A stretch of 64,000 nucleotides of DNA, from positions 363,786 through 427,785 of the forward strand of contig CAUYUJ010012603.1 in NCBI GenBank assembly GCA_963575745.1, written 5' to 3'. Of this stretch, positions 40,670 through 51,375 are shown piece by piece. The stretch is from Prorocentrum cordatum. Lineage: Eukaryota > Sar > Dinophyceae > Prorocentrales > Prorocentraceae. Under the pieces are notes generated by a model. The model ran no database searches and was not told where the DNA came from. It saw only the letters and a program-made list of their open reading frames with translations. How positions within the stretch are numbered: position 1 is the first letter of the stretch; every line of letters starts with the position of its first letter. The position numbers and the translations under genes are program-made.

Positions 40670-41470
40670 ATTAGCCTGGCGATGGACCCAACCATATGCA
40701 ATTGCGAGTACCGCAAATGTGCATATCTTCTTCGGTGGCGATCCCTCTGGGGCCACGAACCGCGTGATGGGGGGTGCCGACATGTGTGGCGGAGTACACA
40801 ACACGAACGAAAACGATAGGTCTGAGCATGAACGATGCTGAAACCCTGCGTTCGCATGCGCCAGAGCCAGAGCCGCGCTGGGAGGGCAGCAGAGCCGGAG
40901 CCGCGCTGGGAGGCAGCAGAGCCGGAGCCGCGCTGGGAGACAGCAGGAAGACAAGCAGCGCGGTTGCAAGCCGGAGGAGGTGCTCCGGCAGGGGCGGAAG
41001 CGGAAGAGCAAGGGAGACAACGCCGACGGGTCCAGGCAGGACGCCCAGAACAACGCCGCCGACCCGGTCCTCCGCAGCAGCAGGGAGGCGAAGAGCTTGC
41101 AGGCGGCGTGCGACGCACGCCGGGAGTGCGGCGACCTGTTCTTGCTCTTGCACCTCCTGGAACCACAAAACGTGCGACGGGTGTGCCGAAATGGGTGCGG
41201 CGGGCGCATGCGAACGCAGTCGCTGGGGCCTTCGGTGGAGCTCCCTATGGGGCCACGAAACGCGTGACGGGTGTGCCGAAATGGGTGCGGCGGGCGCCTG
41301 CGAACGAACGAACGACAAGGTAGGGCCGGAGGAGCGGCAGACGCTATCAGACCGCTACAGGAGGGAGAAGGGAGGAGGGGGAGGAGGAGAGGAGGAAGGA
41401 GGGAACGCGGGGCACCGTCTCTTCAAAACGAGGACCCAACACCATAGGATGGTTGGGAAAAAACAGGTGC
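40670..41470 (+). mobile_element. Element with shared ends, copy 2
   Basis: The left end CCTGGCGATGGACCCAACCA, CATATCTTCTTCGGTGGC and right end CTTCAAAACGAGGACCC, GATGGTTGGGAAAA match copy 1 (13705-15480). It carries only two 90-bp-type units (41160-41300). Its interior (40780-41155) is unrelated to copy 1: three ~28-bp AGAGCCGGAGCCGCGCTGGG repeats and a protein-like frame, so the two copies hold different internal DNA. Confidence 0.55.
40980..41165 (+). CDS. Exon-like frame inside the element, unknown
   Basis: The plus frame reads GRKRKSKGDNADGSRQDAQ, then SREAKSLQAACDARRECGDL and FLLLHLLEPQ. The charged helical composition differs from repeat shadows. It stops being protein-like where the 90-bp-type repeat begins (41165). 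It may be a captured host exon; no family recognised. Confidence 0.3.
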
Positions 41471-42055
41471 CCCGAATCGATGAGGAGATAGCTGAGACCA
41501 ACTTAAGCAAACCGAATCCCGGCAATATTTCGATGCACATCGATTGTCATGTGGCAAGCCGGAGTGCTGGTGGAACACTGTCGCTTCTCTAAAGCATGGC
41601 GCGCGATGAATAGTTAGATGGGGAGCACATACAAGCGTAGCAACAGGGCTCCCAACTACGAAGAGCACGAACCACATGCCCTTCTGGCGCTGCTCATTCC
41701 AGGCCATAGACCGCTGCATGGCTGCCACCTCCGATTGCCAGTCCGACTCCATCGGGCAAGAACTCCAATACGCACACGAGGCAAGACGAATCACACATGC
41801 ATCGATAACGTCGCATGTCTCTCCTTGCGAACTATCCCACTCCATTTCCCACTGCCAACACACCTTCTCACTCAGCCCTTCATATACGTTTCTGTGCGAC
41901 CGCTGGGTGGCCAAGCAGAAGTGCTCCCGAACGAAGAGGTCGGGCCCACATGGACGCTCCAAGCACAAGTTCACAGAGAAGAACAGGAGGAGGAAAATGA
42001 AGAGAACGGGAAGAGGGATGAAGAGATCTTGTTCCATGTTCTGTGACACCCTCAA
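41423..42055 (-). CDS. Exon-like frame with two hydrophobic segments, unknown
   Basis: Not recognised. The minus frame includes PLPVLFIFLLLFFSVNLCL and MWFVLFVVGSPVATLVCAP flanking a cysteine-containing hydrophilic region (CGPDLFVREHFCLATQRSH, KVCWQWEMEWDSSQGETCDV). A pyrimidine-rich stretch with AG lies just before the likely exon start (minus strand, near 42064). Composition is balanced and non-repetitive, unlike its surroundings. The part below about 41600 runs towards the element end and is probably not coding. Confidence 0.35.
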   Translation of the reverse strand: MRVSQNMEQDLFIPLPVLFIFLLLFFSVNLCLERPCGPDLFVREHFCLATQRSHRNVYEGLSEKVCWQWEMEWDSSQGETCDVIDACVIRLASCAYWSSCPMESDWQSEVAAMQRSMAWNEQRQKGMWFVLFVVGSPVATLVCAPHLTIHRAPCFREATVFHQHSGLPHDNRCASKYCRDSVCLSWSQLSPHRFGAPVFSQPSYGVGSSF

Positions 42056-42429
42056 GGTTGTGACTAGTTTTGACGAAAAGAAGAAGAAGGGTATGAGGAG
42101 GCCAAATCATTGTCGCTGAACAGGAAAAGATCAAGGGAGATGAGGAGGAGGCCTCCTACTCGTCCTCCTCGACCCCTTCCCCGTCCTGGCCCTGCGCATG
42201 CCCCTCCTCCAGCATCTCGTCCTCCTCCATCTCCCTCCCTCTCCTCCTGCGGAGACTGTCAGACACCGCGTGCGCCGCACGCCTGTACTAGGCGCCACTG
42301 GGACGACACCCTTGCAACGCACAACTGGCAACCTGGGGTGCCGACTTGTGCCCAGTTGGCCGGACCTGGTGGGTGACCGCTGGCCCTCGCAGTCTCGCTA
42401 TACAACGACGAACGCACCCCCTCCTCCTC

Positions 42430-42520
42430 GGTCCCCCTCCGTTCCCTCCTCCTCCTCCTCCTCCTCCTCCTCCTCCTCCTCCTCCTCCTCCTCCTCCTCC
42501 TCCTCCTCCCCCTCCTCCTC
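42430..42520. repeat. (CTC)n microsatellite
   Basis: About 90 bp of CTC, ending 12 bp before the SL relic. Confidence 0.9.
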
Positions 42521-42531
42521 CCACACGCTCC

Positions 42532-42555
42532 TCCGTAGCCACAGTTTGGCTCAAG
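42532..42555 (+). other. Relict dinoflagellate spliced leader
   Basis: TCCGTAGCCACAG followed by TTTGGCTCAAG. This equals the DinoSL (D = T) except that CAG replaces a single T in the middle. It is followed at once by ATG (42556). Sense orientation with the RT remnant 0.5 kb downstream. Confidence 0.8.
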
Positions 42556-42603
42556 ATGCCAAGTTCCAGTGGAGCACGCGGAGGCCTATGATCCGGGGCA
42601 GGC

Positions 42604-43059
42604 ATGATCTTTGAGGGCCTGGCAGTTCCTTTGCCTCCTGTTCTCCCTGCGCACCCTCCGTTTGCGCTGGTCATGGCATCGTTGGACCAGGTTCCTTGGC
42701 GTGCTGGAAGTGGTCCTCGTGCTGCTCCTCAGCCTGGCGGTGGTGGTGGCTGGGTCTGGAAGCCAGACCCCGAGAATAGTCTTAAGAAGGACAGTTCCTA
42801 CGACGTGTGCATCGTACGCAAGCGCTGGGAGTACTCTCGATCTGGCCACCGCGAGTGCAGCACGCGCGGTGGCCAGTACGTTGATGCTGCTGATCACGTT
42901 CGCCCTGGTTGTGTCCCTCCCGAAGTGCCTGGGCAGGAGGCTCCTGGCGCTGCTGAAGTGCCTGTGCGCCCCCCACATCTGCTCAAGGCTCTGGAGCATT
43001 GGACCGTCCACGGCTCTGGAGAAGTGGACCTCAAGGCTCTGGATATTTGGACCCGTCCA
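42604..43059 (+). pseudogene. Body of the SL-tagged retrocopy, unidentified
   Basis: Two overlapping plus frames continue from the SL relic. One has VPWRAGSGPRAAPQPGG and KPDPENSLKKDSSYDV; the other a hydrophobic VLEVVLVLLLSLAVVVAG. Neither is a known family. The ATG next to the SL opens only an 11-codon frame, so the copy is damaged or this is untranslated sequence. It may be 5' sequence of the RT-bearing element that follows. Confidence 0.35.
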
Positions 43060-43978
43060 CTATGCGGATGCTTGTGAGGCTATCCTGCAGCACGACTCCA
43101 TCGATGCCGTTTTCGCGGACGGCCTGAGCTTTTGGCGTGCCTCCCCGGTACAATTCGCCACGACACGCTGCTCACCAAGGCGCCCGAATGTCAAACGGCA
43201 CTTCACGCTTGGGTTGACGCGAACCAAGTGGTTTTTGAACCAGCCGAAGAGGACACTCGCATCCTCGACAACTCGGATCCCCACGGCGACCCGCTCAAAA
43301 TCTTGGGCGTCTTATCTGATCCCTGTTTGCATATGCATCTCGCTGTGCAGCACACCGCTACAAAGGGAAAAAGACGCCTGTGCACTGCACCCTTCTCCGG
43401 ACTAGACGCTTTACCGCGATTGCAGGCTTGTGAGGTTGTACAAGTGCCACGCTATCTCATGCGTCGAGGGGGCCACGCTGGCGATCTACTACGCTGAGCA
43501 GGGCATTCTGCATCAGCTGGGCACCTTGCAAGACGAAATCTTGAACGACACAAATATTTCTCAGGAGGCTGCGCTGTGTGTGCACAGCTGAGCTCCTGTA
43601 AACATGAGCCGTGACATTGCGGTTTTAGGCCTCTCATATACGATCGCTTCCGGTATGGCTCCTCCCGCCCTGTCGACCCTGTTCCGGCCAGCCTCTGGGG
43701 GCCCAGAAACGTTTGGTGTCAATGCGACTCGCCGGTTTCACAGCAAAGCTCTGTTCGACCTGGCCGAGCAGGTCCACACTGCAATATTGAGACGGTCGAT
43801 TTTCAGCATGACTGTCTGGTTGGTTGTCGCAGAGTGCAAGTGTTCCAAAGCAGGCTCCAACGCAAAGCCAAGGCAGCTGCCTCAGCGCGGCGGCGGGATC
43901 GGCAGCCCATGTGTTGCGCAGGTTTGTACATGTATGTTGCCTTCGATTGCTCTGTCATGCTGTTGTGAGGGCTTCTAA
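43060..43978 (+). pseudogene. Non-LTR retrotransposon reverse-transcriptase remnant
   Basis: The order of motifs is that of dinoflagellate LINE RTs. YADACEAI...DAVFADGLSFW (43060-43135) stands where FADDL, the catalytic box, is expected; the second aspartate is Gly. After a frameshift come APECQTALHAWVDANQVVFE and GDPLKILGVLSDPCLHMH (43165-43345). After a return to the first frame come LYKCHAISCVEGATLAIYYA (43436 on), a TGA stop near 43590, and RDIAVLGLSYTIASG (43610). It is inactive: active-site loss, two frame changes and a stop. Similarity ends near 43.8-43.98 kb. Confidence 0.65.
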
Positions 43979-44039
43979 AGCCTTGGTTGAAACCTCAGGT
44001 GCCCTTCTACGTTTCCGTTGCGAGGCCAAGTTCGCGCAT

Positions 44040-44245
44040 TCTGCGGTGGCAACTCGTGAGACGCCTCCCATACCATCTTGTCGGATCTTGCGGTACGACG
44101 CTAATCGACGCTAAATCGACGCGAATCGACGCAAAACGGACGCTAGTCGACGCTAACCGACGCTAAATCGGCGCATCCCACCGACTCCCAGACGCTAGCC
44201 GACGCTAAAGACAGAATTAAGAGGGTACAAATGGCTCCCATGCTT
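44040..44245. repeat. Dispersed repeat with TCGACGCTAAA minisatellite, copy 1
   Basis: Flanks GGTGGCAACTCGTGAG, CTCCCATACCA..TTGTCGG and AAGAGGGTA..GGCTCCCATG surround about ten 10-12 bp units like CGACGCTAAAT. Copy 2 is at 48058-48270. Confidence 0.75.
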
Positions 44246-44589
44246 TGCTACCGAAAGACCGTCTCGGGTCTGGGCTTCTCGCGTCCGATCCGCTCTGGCA
44301 CCCTCTGTACCCCAGGTGTGCCTCCACCAGCAGGCTCCAGGTGCTTCGGTGAGGTCCTTTACTGTGACGGGTGTGGCTCGCACGCCACAATTCATGCATC
44401 GAGTCTTGGCCAGCCGTGCAGGGCCCCTGGTCGGCCTCCCACCACAGCTGGAAGGAATGCTTGTCCCGTCTGTCCGCGGGCCTCCCTCCCCCCCCGAGCG
44501 GAGGTAATTTCCCACAGATGTGATTGCACCGTTCCGTGCCCAGGCCTGCCGTGGTCTCCACGGTCCTCTGGATCTGAATCTGATCCTTC

Positions 44590-44705
44590 CACCCACGCAC
44601 CCCTCCTCCCTCCCCCTCCTCCCTCCTCCCTCCTCCCTCCTCCCTCCTCCCTCCTCCCTCCTCCTCCTCCTCCCCCTCCCTCCTCCTCCCCCCTCCCTCC
44701 TCTGG
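44590..44705. repeat. CCTCCC/CTC pyrimidine tract
   Basis: TCCCTCC and CTC repeats on the plus strand. GC-rich Arg/Ala frames around 44.7-45.05 kb are not convincing genes. Confidence 0.8.
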
Positions 44706-45065
44706 AGGAGGACCTCCCGCCCCCTCTCCGCAGCCCCGACCCTGCGCGGACGGCGGGGCCGCGTCGCTCGCGCCGCACCTCGGCGCGGCGCCTCCGCGGG
44801 AGGAGCTCGGCGGCGACCGGGCGCGGATGGGGCGGCCCGCCACGCCGCCTGCCGCGGAGGAGAGCGGCCGAGCGTACCCCGCGCAACGAGTCGGTGTTCT
44901 ATCACGCGCGCGGGCGCGTGCTCGAGGAGGAAACCGGGCCGCGAGGAGCATCGGGGGCAGGAGGCGGGAGTTCCGAGAGGCAGGGCGAGGGAGCACAGAG
45001 GCACGACGGGGGAGATCGGCAGCAGGAGCGCCCACGCCGCGGAGGAGAGAGAGAGAGAGAGAGAG

Positions 45066-45245
45066 AGAGCCAGGCTGAGACGAAACCAGGACGAGGATAG
45101 AATCGGGTGAGGATGGATCGAGAATCTCCGAGAGCCAGCGGCTCTGGAGGACGTCTCGGGCGCCGCGGCCTTCTCGGAGCGTGCCCGGATGCTCTGTGAG
45201 CGTTCCAGAACGCTCTGGAACGGATTCATCATCGCCGTCCGACAG
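45066..45245. repeat. Dispersed repeat, copy 2 (partner 11318-11500)
   Basis: Same block order as copy 1, preceded here by a (GA)n tract at 45046-45070. Confidence 0.6.
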
Positions 45246-45614
45246 ACCCCCTCGAGTCCTCCGAGTCATGAAAAAATCACGACAGAAGGCGTTTCAGTAT
45301 TTTCGGCCTCTGTGGGCCCTGCCGGGCCTCGGGGCCGTCAAAAGACGACTCGGGATGAAAAACTGGTCCTGGGGAATGGGTCAAGACCTCTGGGGGTCGG
45401 CAGTAGGAACCCAATGACGTCGGGGGCCTGGGAAACCACCATAATAGATCATCACATACAATACCACTCACCAGCAGACCTATCCAAACCCTGATGACCA
45501 GGCCAGAACAGACTAGAGGAGAGTACACCCCGCGCATGAAGTTGTTCCTCCCCTCCACTCCTCCCTCTCTCTCTTTCTCTCTTCCTCTCCCTCCAGGAAC
45601 AAAAACGGTAAAAG

Positions 45615-45763
45615 CATACACGCGCGGAGGTCCGCGCGGATTTCTTGGATCGGCGCTGGAGCCCCCTGGTGGGGCCTCCGGCGAAGCCCCTGGCGTGCTC
45701 CGCGCTCCAGTGAGGGGGGTCCAGCGATGATCCAAGAAATCCGCGCGGAGCTTCGAAAATTTA
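45615..45763. mobile_element. Palindromic foldback family, copy D
   Basis: Left GGTCCGCGCGGATTTCTTGG, right CCAAGAAATCCGCGCGGAGC, then TTCGAAAATTTATG. Centre diverged (GGGGCCTCCGGCGAAGCCCC). Confidence 0.75.
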
Positions 45764-45787
45764 TGACATTTCGTTGTTGCGACCCGA

Positions 45788-45788
45788 A

Positions 45789-45837
<49 letters not shown>

Positions 45838-45854
45838 CAGACAAGCAGACAGAC

Positions 45855-45921
<67 letters not shown>

Positions 45922-45985
45922 GGCAGGCAGGCAGGCAGGCAGACAGACAGAAACAGAGGGAGAGAGAGAGAGAGAGAGAAAAAAA
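45788..45985. repeat. (GA)n and (CAGA)n microsatellites
   Basis: GA repeat, then CAGA, then GGCA, then GA and poly-A. No gene from here to 46.86 kb; short mixed-composition frames only. Confidence 0.9.
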
Positions 45986-46854
45986 AAAACAAGAAGAGAG
46001 AGAGAGGAAAGGGTGGGGGAAGGACACACAAATTCATGCCATACTTTCACCCGGTCGGGTGTGGCCAGGCCACGGTTTCGATAGGTCTGTTGGTGAATGG
46101 TATGGTCTGCGATGATCAGTTGTGGTCTCGCATTGCCTGGCTGGAAAAAGCGTACTGCATGATATCAAATTTGCTGCGATGCGGCACGAGTCCGATAAGG
46201 CACACACAATGGCACGTTCGCAAATTGACACCGCGGTCGGGTATCAATCTGCGAACTTGCCCCGACTGTGCGACCGTGCTCCACAAATTGCAACATGTAC
46301 CGTGTACGCGGGTTTAGCGTTCGCTCGAGAATGTGCGTTCTTGCCTTCTTGCCCGCTCCGAACACCGTGCATTTTGAGACTTGTATGCCAAGTGATATCC
46401 GTCTTGCACCTGTACAAAACCTACGCACCCCCAATACTGTCGCGTCGCGCTCCATGCCCAGTGTAAACTGGCGTCAACTTGCAACATGTGTGTGCCTCCC
46501 CGTTCTGGTCACCGGCTTTTCGAAGCCAGGTCCCCAATTAGCGCTTGCACTGGATGGATCCTAAAGGAAGCTGAAACAGAGGTGGAAGAGTCCTGCCGGC
46601 TTGGCTTCGGTAGGCGGACGGGTTCGGGAATCCCTGAGATGTCGGTAGGCGGTCAGGTTCCCGTGTTCCCACGCTCCTGTGTCTGTAAAGTCATGGCGGT
46701 CACGCCAAGGCAGATTGGGTGGGCGGGCGGGCTCACGGGTTCTGGACTCCCTGGTTCCAAGTTCACGGGTCTTCACGTTCTTGGCTGCGGCCACGTGCCC
46801 GAATCCTCGCGAGCACGGGCAAAGTAGAGGGCAGACAGTAGATATCACCACTAT

Positions 46855-46866
46855 CATGATCATCAA

Positions 46867-46927
<61 letters not shown>

Positions 46928-47011
46928 GTCATCATCATCATCAGCATCATCAGCATCATCAACATCATCGTCATCATCATCAGCATCCTCATCATAATCA
47001 TCAACATGATG

Positions 47012-47042
<31 letters not shown>

Positions 47043-47090
47043 GCATCATCATCACCATCATCATCAGCATCATCATTAGCATTTCCTCCT
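46855..47090. repeat. (CAT)n microsatellite
   Basis: CATCAT repeat with GAT and AGC variants. From 47.1 to 47.7 kb no gene is recognised. Confidence 0.9.
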
Positions 47091-47711
47091 CCTCATCCTC
47101 CTTGTCGTCGTCGGCGGCGGCGGCAACATCATCATGAATCATCCTCCCTCTTCTGCATACTCCTCCGTAATTATCCACCACTAAGTGCCGATCGAAGTGT
47201 CCAGTCCAAGGACTGAGGTGTCCCCAGCCTGGGGGTTTGGGGGGGCGCCTGCTCACCCACGGGACCTCCATCGTGAGCTGCCCGACAGACACGAGAGACC
47301 CAAGCCTCTTAGACGGGAGCGATGGGGGCAACGCCCATGGGAGGGCGGTGGGAGGCGCCATAGTTCGCTGGATTGCGTCCAGATCGCTAACGATTGCACT
47401 CCTGCAAGGATTAACCTGCAACTACTGTTGCACCTACTCTGGCACCCTCATCTGTGCTGCCCCCACTACTCCAGCGTAGAAACATCCAGTGCCCTGAATA
47501 GAAATCGGACTAAACATCCACAGGCCTTGTGAGTCGTGAGCCCCTCCCGCTCCGACAGAAGTCGAACAACGTCGTAATCGAGTCGAAGGGACCCCATTTC
47601 CTTTGATTCCTTCTTCGCCAGTGCGGGATGTGGGGGATCCCGAGAAGGGGTCGCTTGTAGAGGCCTCCTAGATGGGGTCGGAGTAGATAGGGTCGGGGAA
47701 TTACGCAGCAT

Positions 47712-47831
47712 GGCCGATGAATCGGCGATGTATCGGCGATGCATCTGCGATTTATCGTCGACGTCGGCGATGATGCTGAAGCAAAGCGGGCTCCACATCG
47801 AGCCGCATCGCCGATGCATCGGCGATGCGGC
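47712..47831. repeat. Cluster of ATCGGCGATGCATCGCCGAT-like palindromes
   Basis: A perfect 30-bp palindrome at 47802-47831 (half GCCGCATCGCCGATG) and a near-perfect 20-mer near 47729-47748. Related to 10836-10855. Confidence 0.7.
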
Positions 47832-48057
47832 ACGATCCTCCGACCCCGTCTGCTCCGACCCCATTGGCCCCATTTCCTTTGATTCCTTCTTCGCCTTGAG
47901 GGGGGGGGGATGTGGGGGTTCCCGGGAAGGGGTCGCTTGGACGGGGTCCCGGGAAGGGTTCCGGTCCGGGGGGGGGGGCGGGCGGATCGTGACCCGCCCC
48001 CCCATGCCGACCGGGAGGGCCCAAAAGAGTCCCAGAGAGCCGCAAAAAGGGAAATAC

Positions 48058-48270
48058 TTCAGTGGCAACTCGTGGGAGCCTCCCATACCACCTTGTCGGC
48101 TCTTGCGAAGCGACGCTACTCGACGCAAAATCGACGCTGATCGACGCTAAATCGAGGCTAATCGACGCTGGCCGACGTTGAGTCGGCGCTACCTCGTCGA
48201 CTCCCGGACGCCAATCGACGCTAACGACGGAGTCAAGAGGGTATACCAGGCTCCCATGATCTGCTACCGA
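48058..48270. repeat. Dispersed repeat with TCGACGCTAAA minisatellite, copy 2
   Basis: The same flanks as copy 1 (AGTGGCAACTCGTGGGAG ... AAGAGGGTATACCAGGCTCC) around TCGACGCTAAATCGAGGC-like units. Confidence 0.75.
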
Positions 48271-48414
48271 GAAAGCCCTAAGAGGCGCCCCAGATCCCCG
48301 AAGCAGGCCACAGAGCTACTCTCAAGACGCCACACAGCAGCACCAAGAGCACCCAGCCACCCCCACAGAGGCCCAGGGGCAGAGGGGCGAAACCCACCGA
48401 TGTCCTGAAGGCTT

Positions 48415-48833
48415 CCTCCTCCTCCTCCTCCTCCTCCTCCTCCTCCTCCTCCTCCTCCTCCTCCTCCTCCTCCTCCTCTCCTCCCCCTCCTCCTCCTCCT
48501 CTCCTCCTCCTCCTCCTCCTCCTCCTCCTCCTCCTCCTCCTCCTCCTCCTCCTCCTCCTCCTCCTCCTCCCTCCTCCTCCTCCTCCTCCTCCTCCCTCCT
48601 CCTCCTCCTCCTCCTCTTCCTCCTCCTCCTCCTCCCTCCTCCTCCTCCCCTCCTCCTCCTCTCCTCTCCCCTCCTCTCTTCCTCTCTTCCTCCTCCTCCT
48701 CCTCCTCCTCCCCTCCTCCTCCTCCTCCTCCTCCTCCTCCTCCTCTCCTCCTCCTCCTCCTCCTCTCCTCCTCCTCCTCCTCCTCCTCCTCCTCCTCCTC
48801 CTCCTCCTCCTCCTCCTCCTCCTCCTCCTCCTT
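48415..48833. repeat. (CTC)n microsatellite, about 0.42 kb
   Basis: Long imperfect CTC tract; Glu- and Arg-rich frames across it are shadows. Confidence 0.9.
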
Positions 48834-48879
48834 CGCATACTCCGCTCCAGCTGCTCTCGAGCTCTCACCCCTCGAACCT

Positions 48880-49600
48880 CTCACGCTCAGCAAGGGCCCG
48901 CGAAGGCCCCTCGGGATCGCCCCCCAGACGACCCCGGCCCTCCCCGAGACGGCCCCCACGACGGCCCACGAAGGCCCCACGAGGGCCCAAGGCCGCCGCA
49001 AGGACAGCCCCAAAGAGGCACCCCACGAGCCCCCCAAAGAGCACCCCATAACGAGTCCTCATAAGAAGCACCACAAGAAGCACCAGAACAAGCACCCCCA
49101 TGAGAAGTCCTCCCCGAGGCGGCCCCTACGACGGCCCACGAAGGCCCCGCGGTGGCCCAAGGCCGCCGCAGGACGGCCCCAACGAGGCACCCCCGGAGCC
49201 CCCAAACAAAGGAGCCCAGGACGGCCCCGTACGAGGCCTCGCACGATCCAGGACGTCCCAAGGAGGGCCCCACGTAGATCGCCACAGGATACAGAGAGCA
49301 GGAGATCCACCCCCACAAGAAGCACCCCGACGAGCGAAGCCGTTTGGTAAGCGTGCCCATGGAAGGAATCGAACGGGGCCGGGCTGGCTAGTACGCCCGG
49401 GGCCGTTCAGTAAACGCGAATTGTCGGGGTCGGGGTGGTGTTTCCACCCTTGAAGAAGCGCTCCAGGCGGAGCACAAGACGGTCCACGAGGGCCCCAAGA
49501 CGGCCCAAGAATGCCCCTAGACGACCTCTGAAAGGCCCCCCAAGAGAGGCCAACAGGGCCCACGAGAGCCCCCACGAGGCCTCGCGAGCGTCGTCGCCGT
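48880..49600 (-). repeat. CTTGGGGCC-type array, minus orientation, ACGAGGCCCC variant
   Basis: ACGGCCCACGAAGGCCCC and CACGAGGCCCAAGGCC-like units. A shorter block of similar type is at 49950-50120. No gene. Confidence 0.6.
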
Positions 49601-50194
49601 CGTCCCCCTTCGGGGTCGGCAGCACCGGCCCAGGGCCTTTGCGGCAAACAGAGGGATCAAACGTGGGGATCACAGATGGTCAAATCCAGAGCGAGTGCAC
49701 GCGAATCATCCCCACTGCCCTCATGAGCTAAGCAGCTCATCGATGGGTGCGCGTCCACACTAAGTTGGTGTTCAACAGGTGCACGCACAAGAAAGGCGTT
49801 CCCTGGCAAACAGGATCTCTCATGACCCGATTTTGGCATTCAACGCGAGAAGCTGTTCAAACAGCAAACGCGGAGTCTGTCACGAAACCGATGTGGAATT
49901 CCTCGCAGGCCCACTCCACGAAGGACCCCGGGAGCAGGCCACCTCGGTTGCCGCCAGGCCCTAGGCCTGCAAGAGGGGCTCAAGAAACCCCCAGGACGCC
50001 CCTGAGAGGAGCTCTACAAGCGCGCCAACGCCGCACAGCTGGAGGCCAAGCCTTCCAGCACGACCCAAAGGCCCGCGAGAGGCTCCAAAGAGGCCCACAG
50101 CAGGCTCCCCAAACCCTAAGACACGTCCGAGTAGACCCCACACACCCAATCTACGTTATTGCTTTGCATCTCCCGCTGACGTTCTCTGTCCCGT

Positions 50195-50345
50195 CGCGCC
50201 GCGATCCGCCTCGAATCCGTGTCGAATCTGTGTCGAACACGGCGGAATCCGTGTCGAACCCGTGTCGAATCCGCGTGGAGTCCGCGTCACATCCGCGTCG
50301 AGCCCGCACCAAGCCCGCGTCGGGCACGAGAGAAGACACCGGCTG
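50195..50345. repeat. 12-bp minisatellite TCGAATCCGTG
   Basis: CCGTGTCGAATC, CCGCGTCGAGCC and similar units in tandem, about 12 copies, degenerate. Confidence 0.6.
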
Positions 50346-50477
50346 ATGGCGGGCGCGCACCGAGCCCGCGTCGGGCATGCAGCCTGCCATCCGCAGTGCC
50401 TCAGCCTGCTCGGGCGATGAGGTCGAGCAGCCCTGAGAGCAGAGGCGTGGCTGCGGCGATAACAGCAAGCTGACCAA

Positions 50478-50638
50478 GCATACACTTCCGGAGGTCCACA
50501 CGGATTTCTCGGACTGGCGCTGGCCCCCCCCCCCCTCCCTGGCGCGCGGAGCGTGCCAGCGGCGGCGCTGGAGGCGCTGCCAGGGAGTCCAGCGCCGATC
50601 GGAAGAATCCGCACGTGCCTCCGAAAGTTTACGTTCGT
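50478..50638. mobile_element. Palindromic foldback family, copy E
   Basis: Left CATACACTTCCGGAGGTCC and CGGATTTCTCGG, right CCGATCGGAAGAATCCG and CCTCCGAAAGTTTACG. Shares its left outer end (AGCATACAC) with copy D. Confidence 0.7.
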
Positions 50639-51009
50639 GCCGATCTCTCGTCTTCGACTGAGGGCAGCGGGTGGCCGCGGCGAGCGGGAAGCTCAGGGAG
50701 GAGCGCGGCCTGTGCCCGACCGACCAGCTGGTGGGACGGCGTCGGAGGCACAGCGCGCGCGCGGTGGGGGAAGGACGGCGGTCGCGACGGGGGGTCCCTC
50801 GCGCCGTCCCTGGTGCGCGGTCGCACCCTCGAGCCGCAGGGGGAGGGGGGGGAACGAGGAAGAGAAGAGGGGGAGGATGTCGCTGGAATCCACTGGTGAA
50901 AAAACGTGTGATAAGGAAGAGGGTAGGAGGGGCGGAGGAGGAGGAAGGAGGTTGGGAGATGGGGCGGAGGTAGATGGGCGAGGAGGATGGGCGGACAGGT
51001 GAGGGACGA

Positions 51010-51142
51010 TGGGGGATGATGAGGATGAGGATGCTGATGATGCTGATGCTGATGCTGATGCTGATACTGATGAGTATGCTGATGTCGATGCTGATGCTGA
51101 TGCTGATGCTGATGCTGATGCTGATGATAATGATGATGCTGA

Positions 51143-51176
<34 letters not shown>

Positions 51177-51375
51177 GATGATGATGATGATGATGGTGTT
51201 GATGATCATGATGATGATGATGATGATGGTGATTATGGTGATGATGCTTATGATGATGCTGATGATGATGTTGATGATGATGATGATCATGATAGTGATG
51301 ATGATGATGATGAAGATGAAGATGGAGATGATGCTGATCATGATGATGATGCCGATGCTGATGATGATGAGGGAG
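51010..51375. repeat. (GAT)n microsatellite, about 0.37 kb
   Basis: GATGAT and GATGCT units with a GGT run. Met- or Asp-rich frames are shadows. Confidence 0.9.

Noticed and set aside
44195-45269. 345-350 codon minus frames
   Set aside because: Arg/Gly/Glu-rich translation of pyrimidine tracts and a dispersed repeat.
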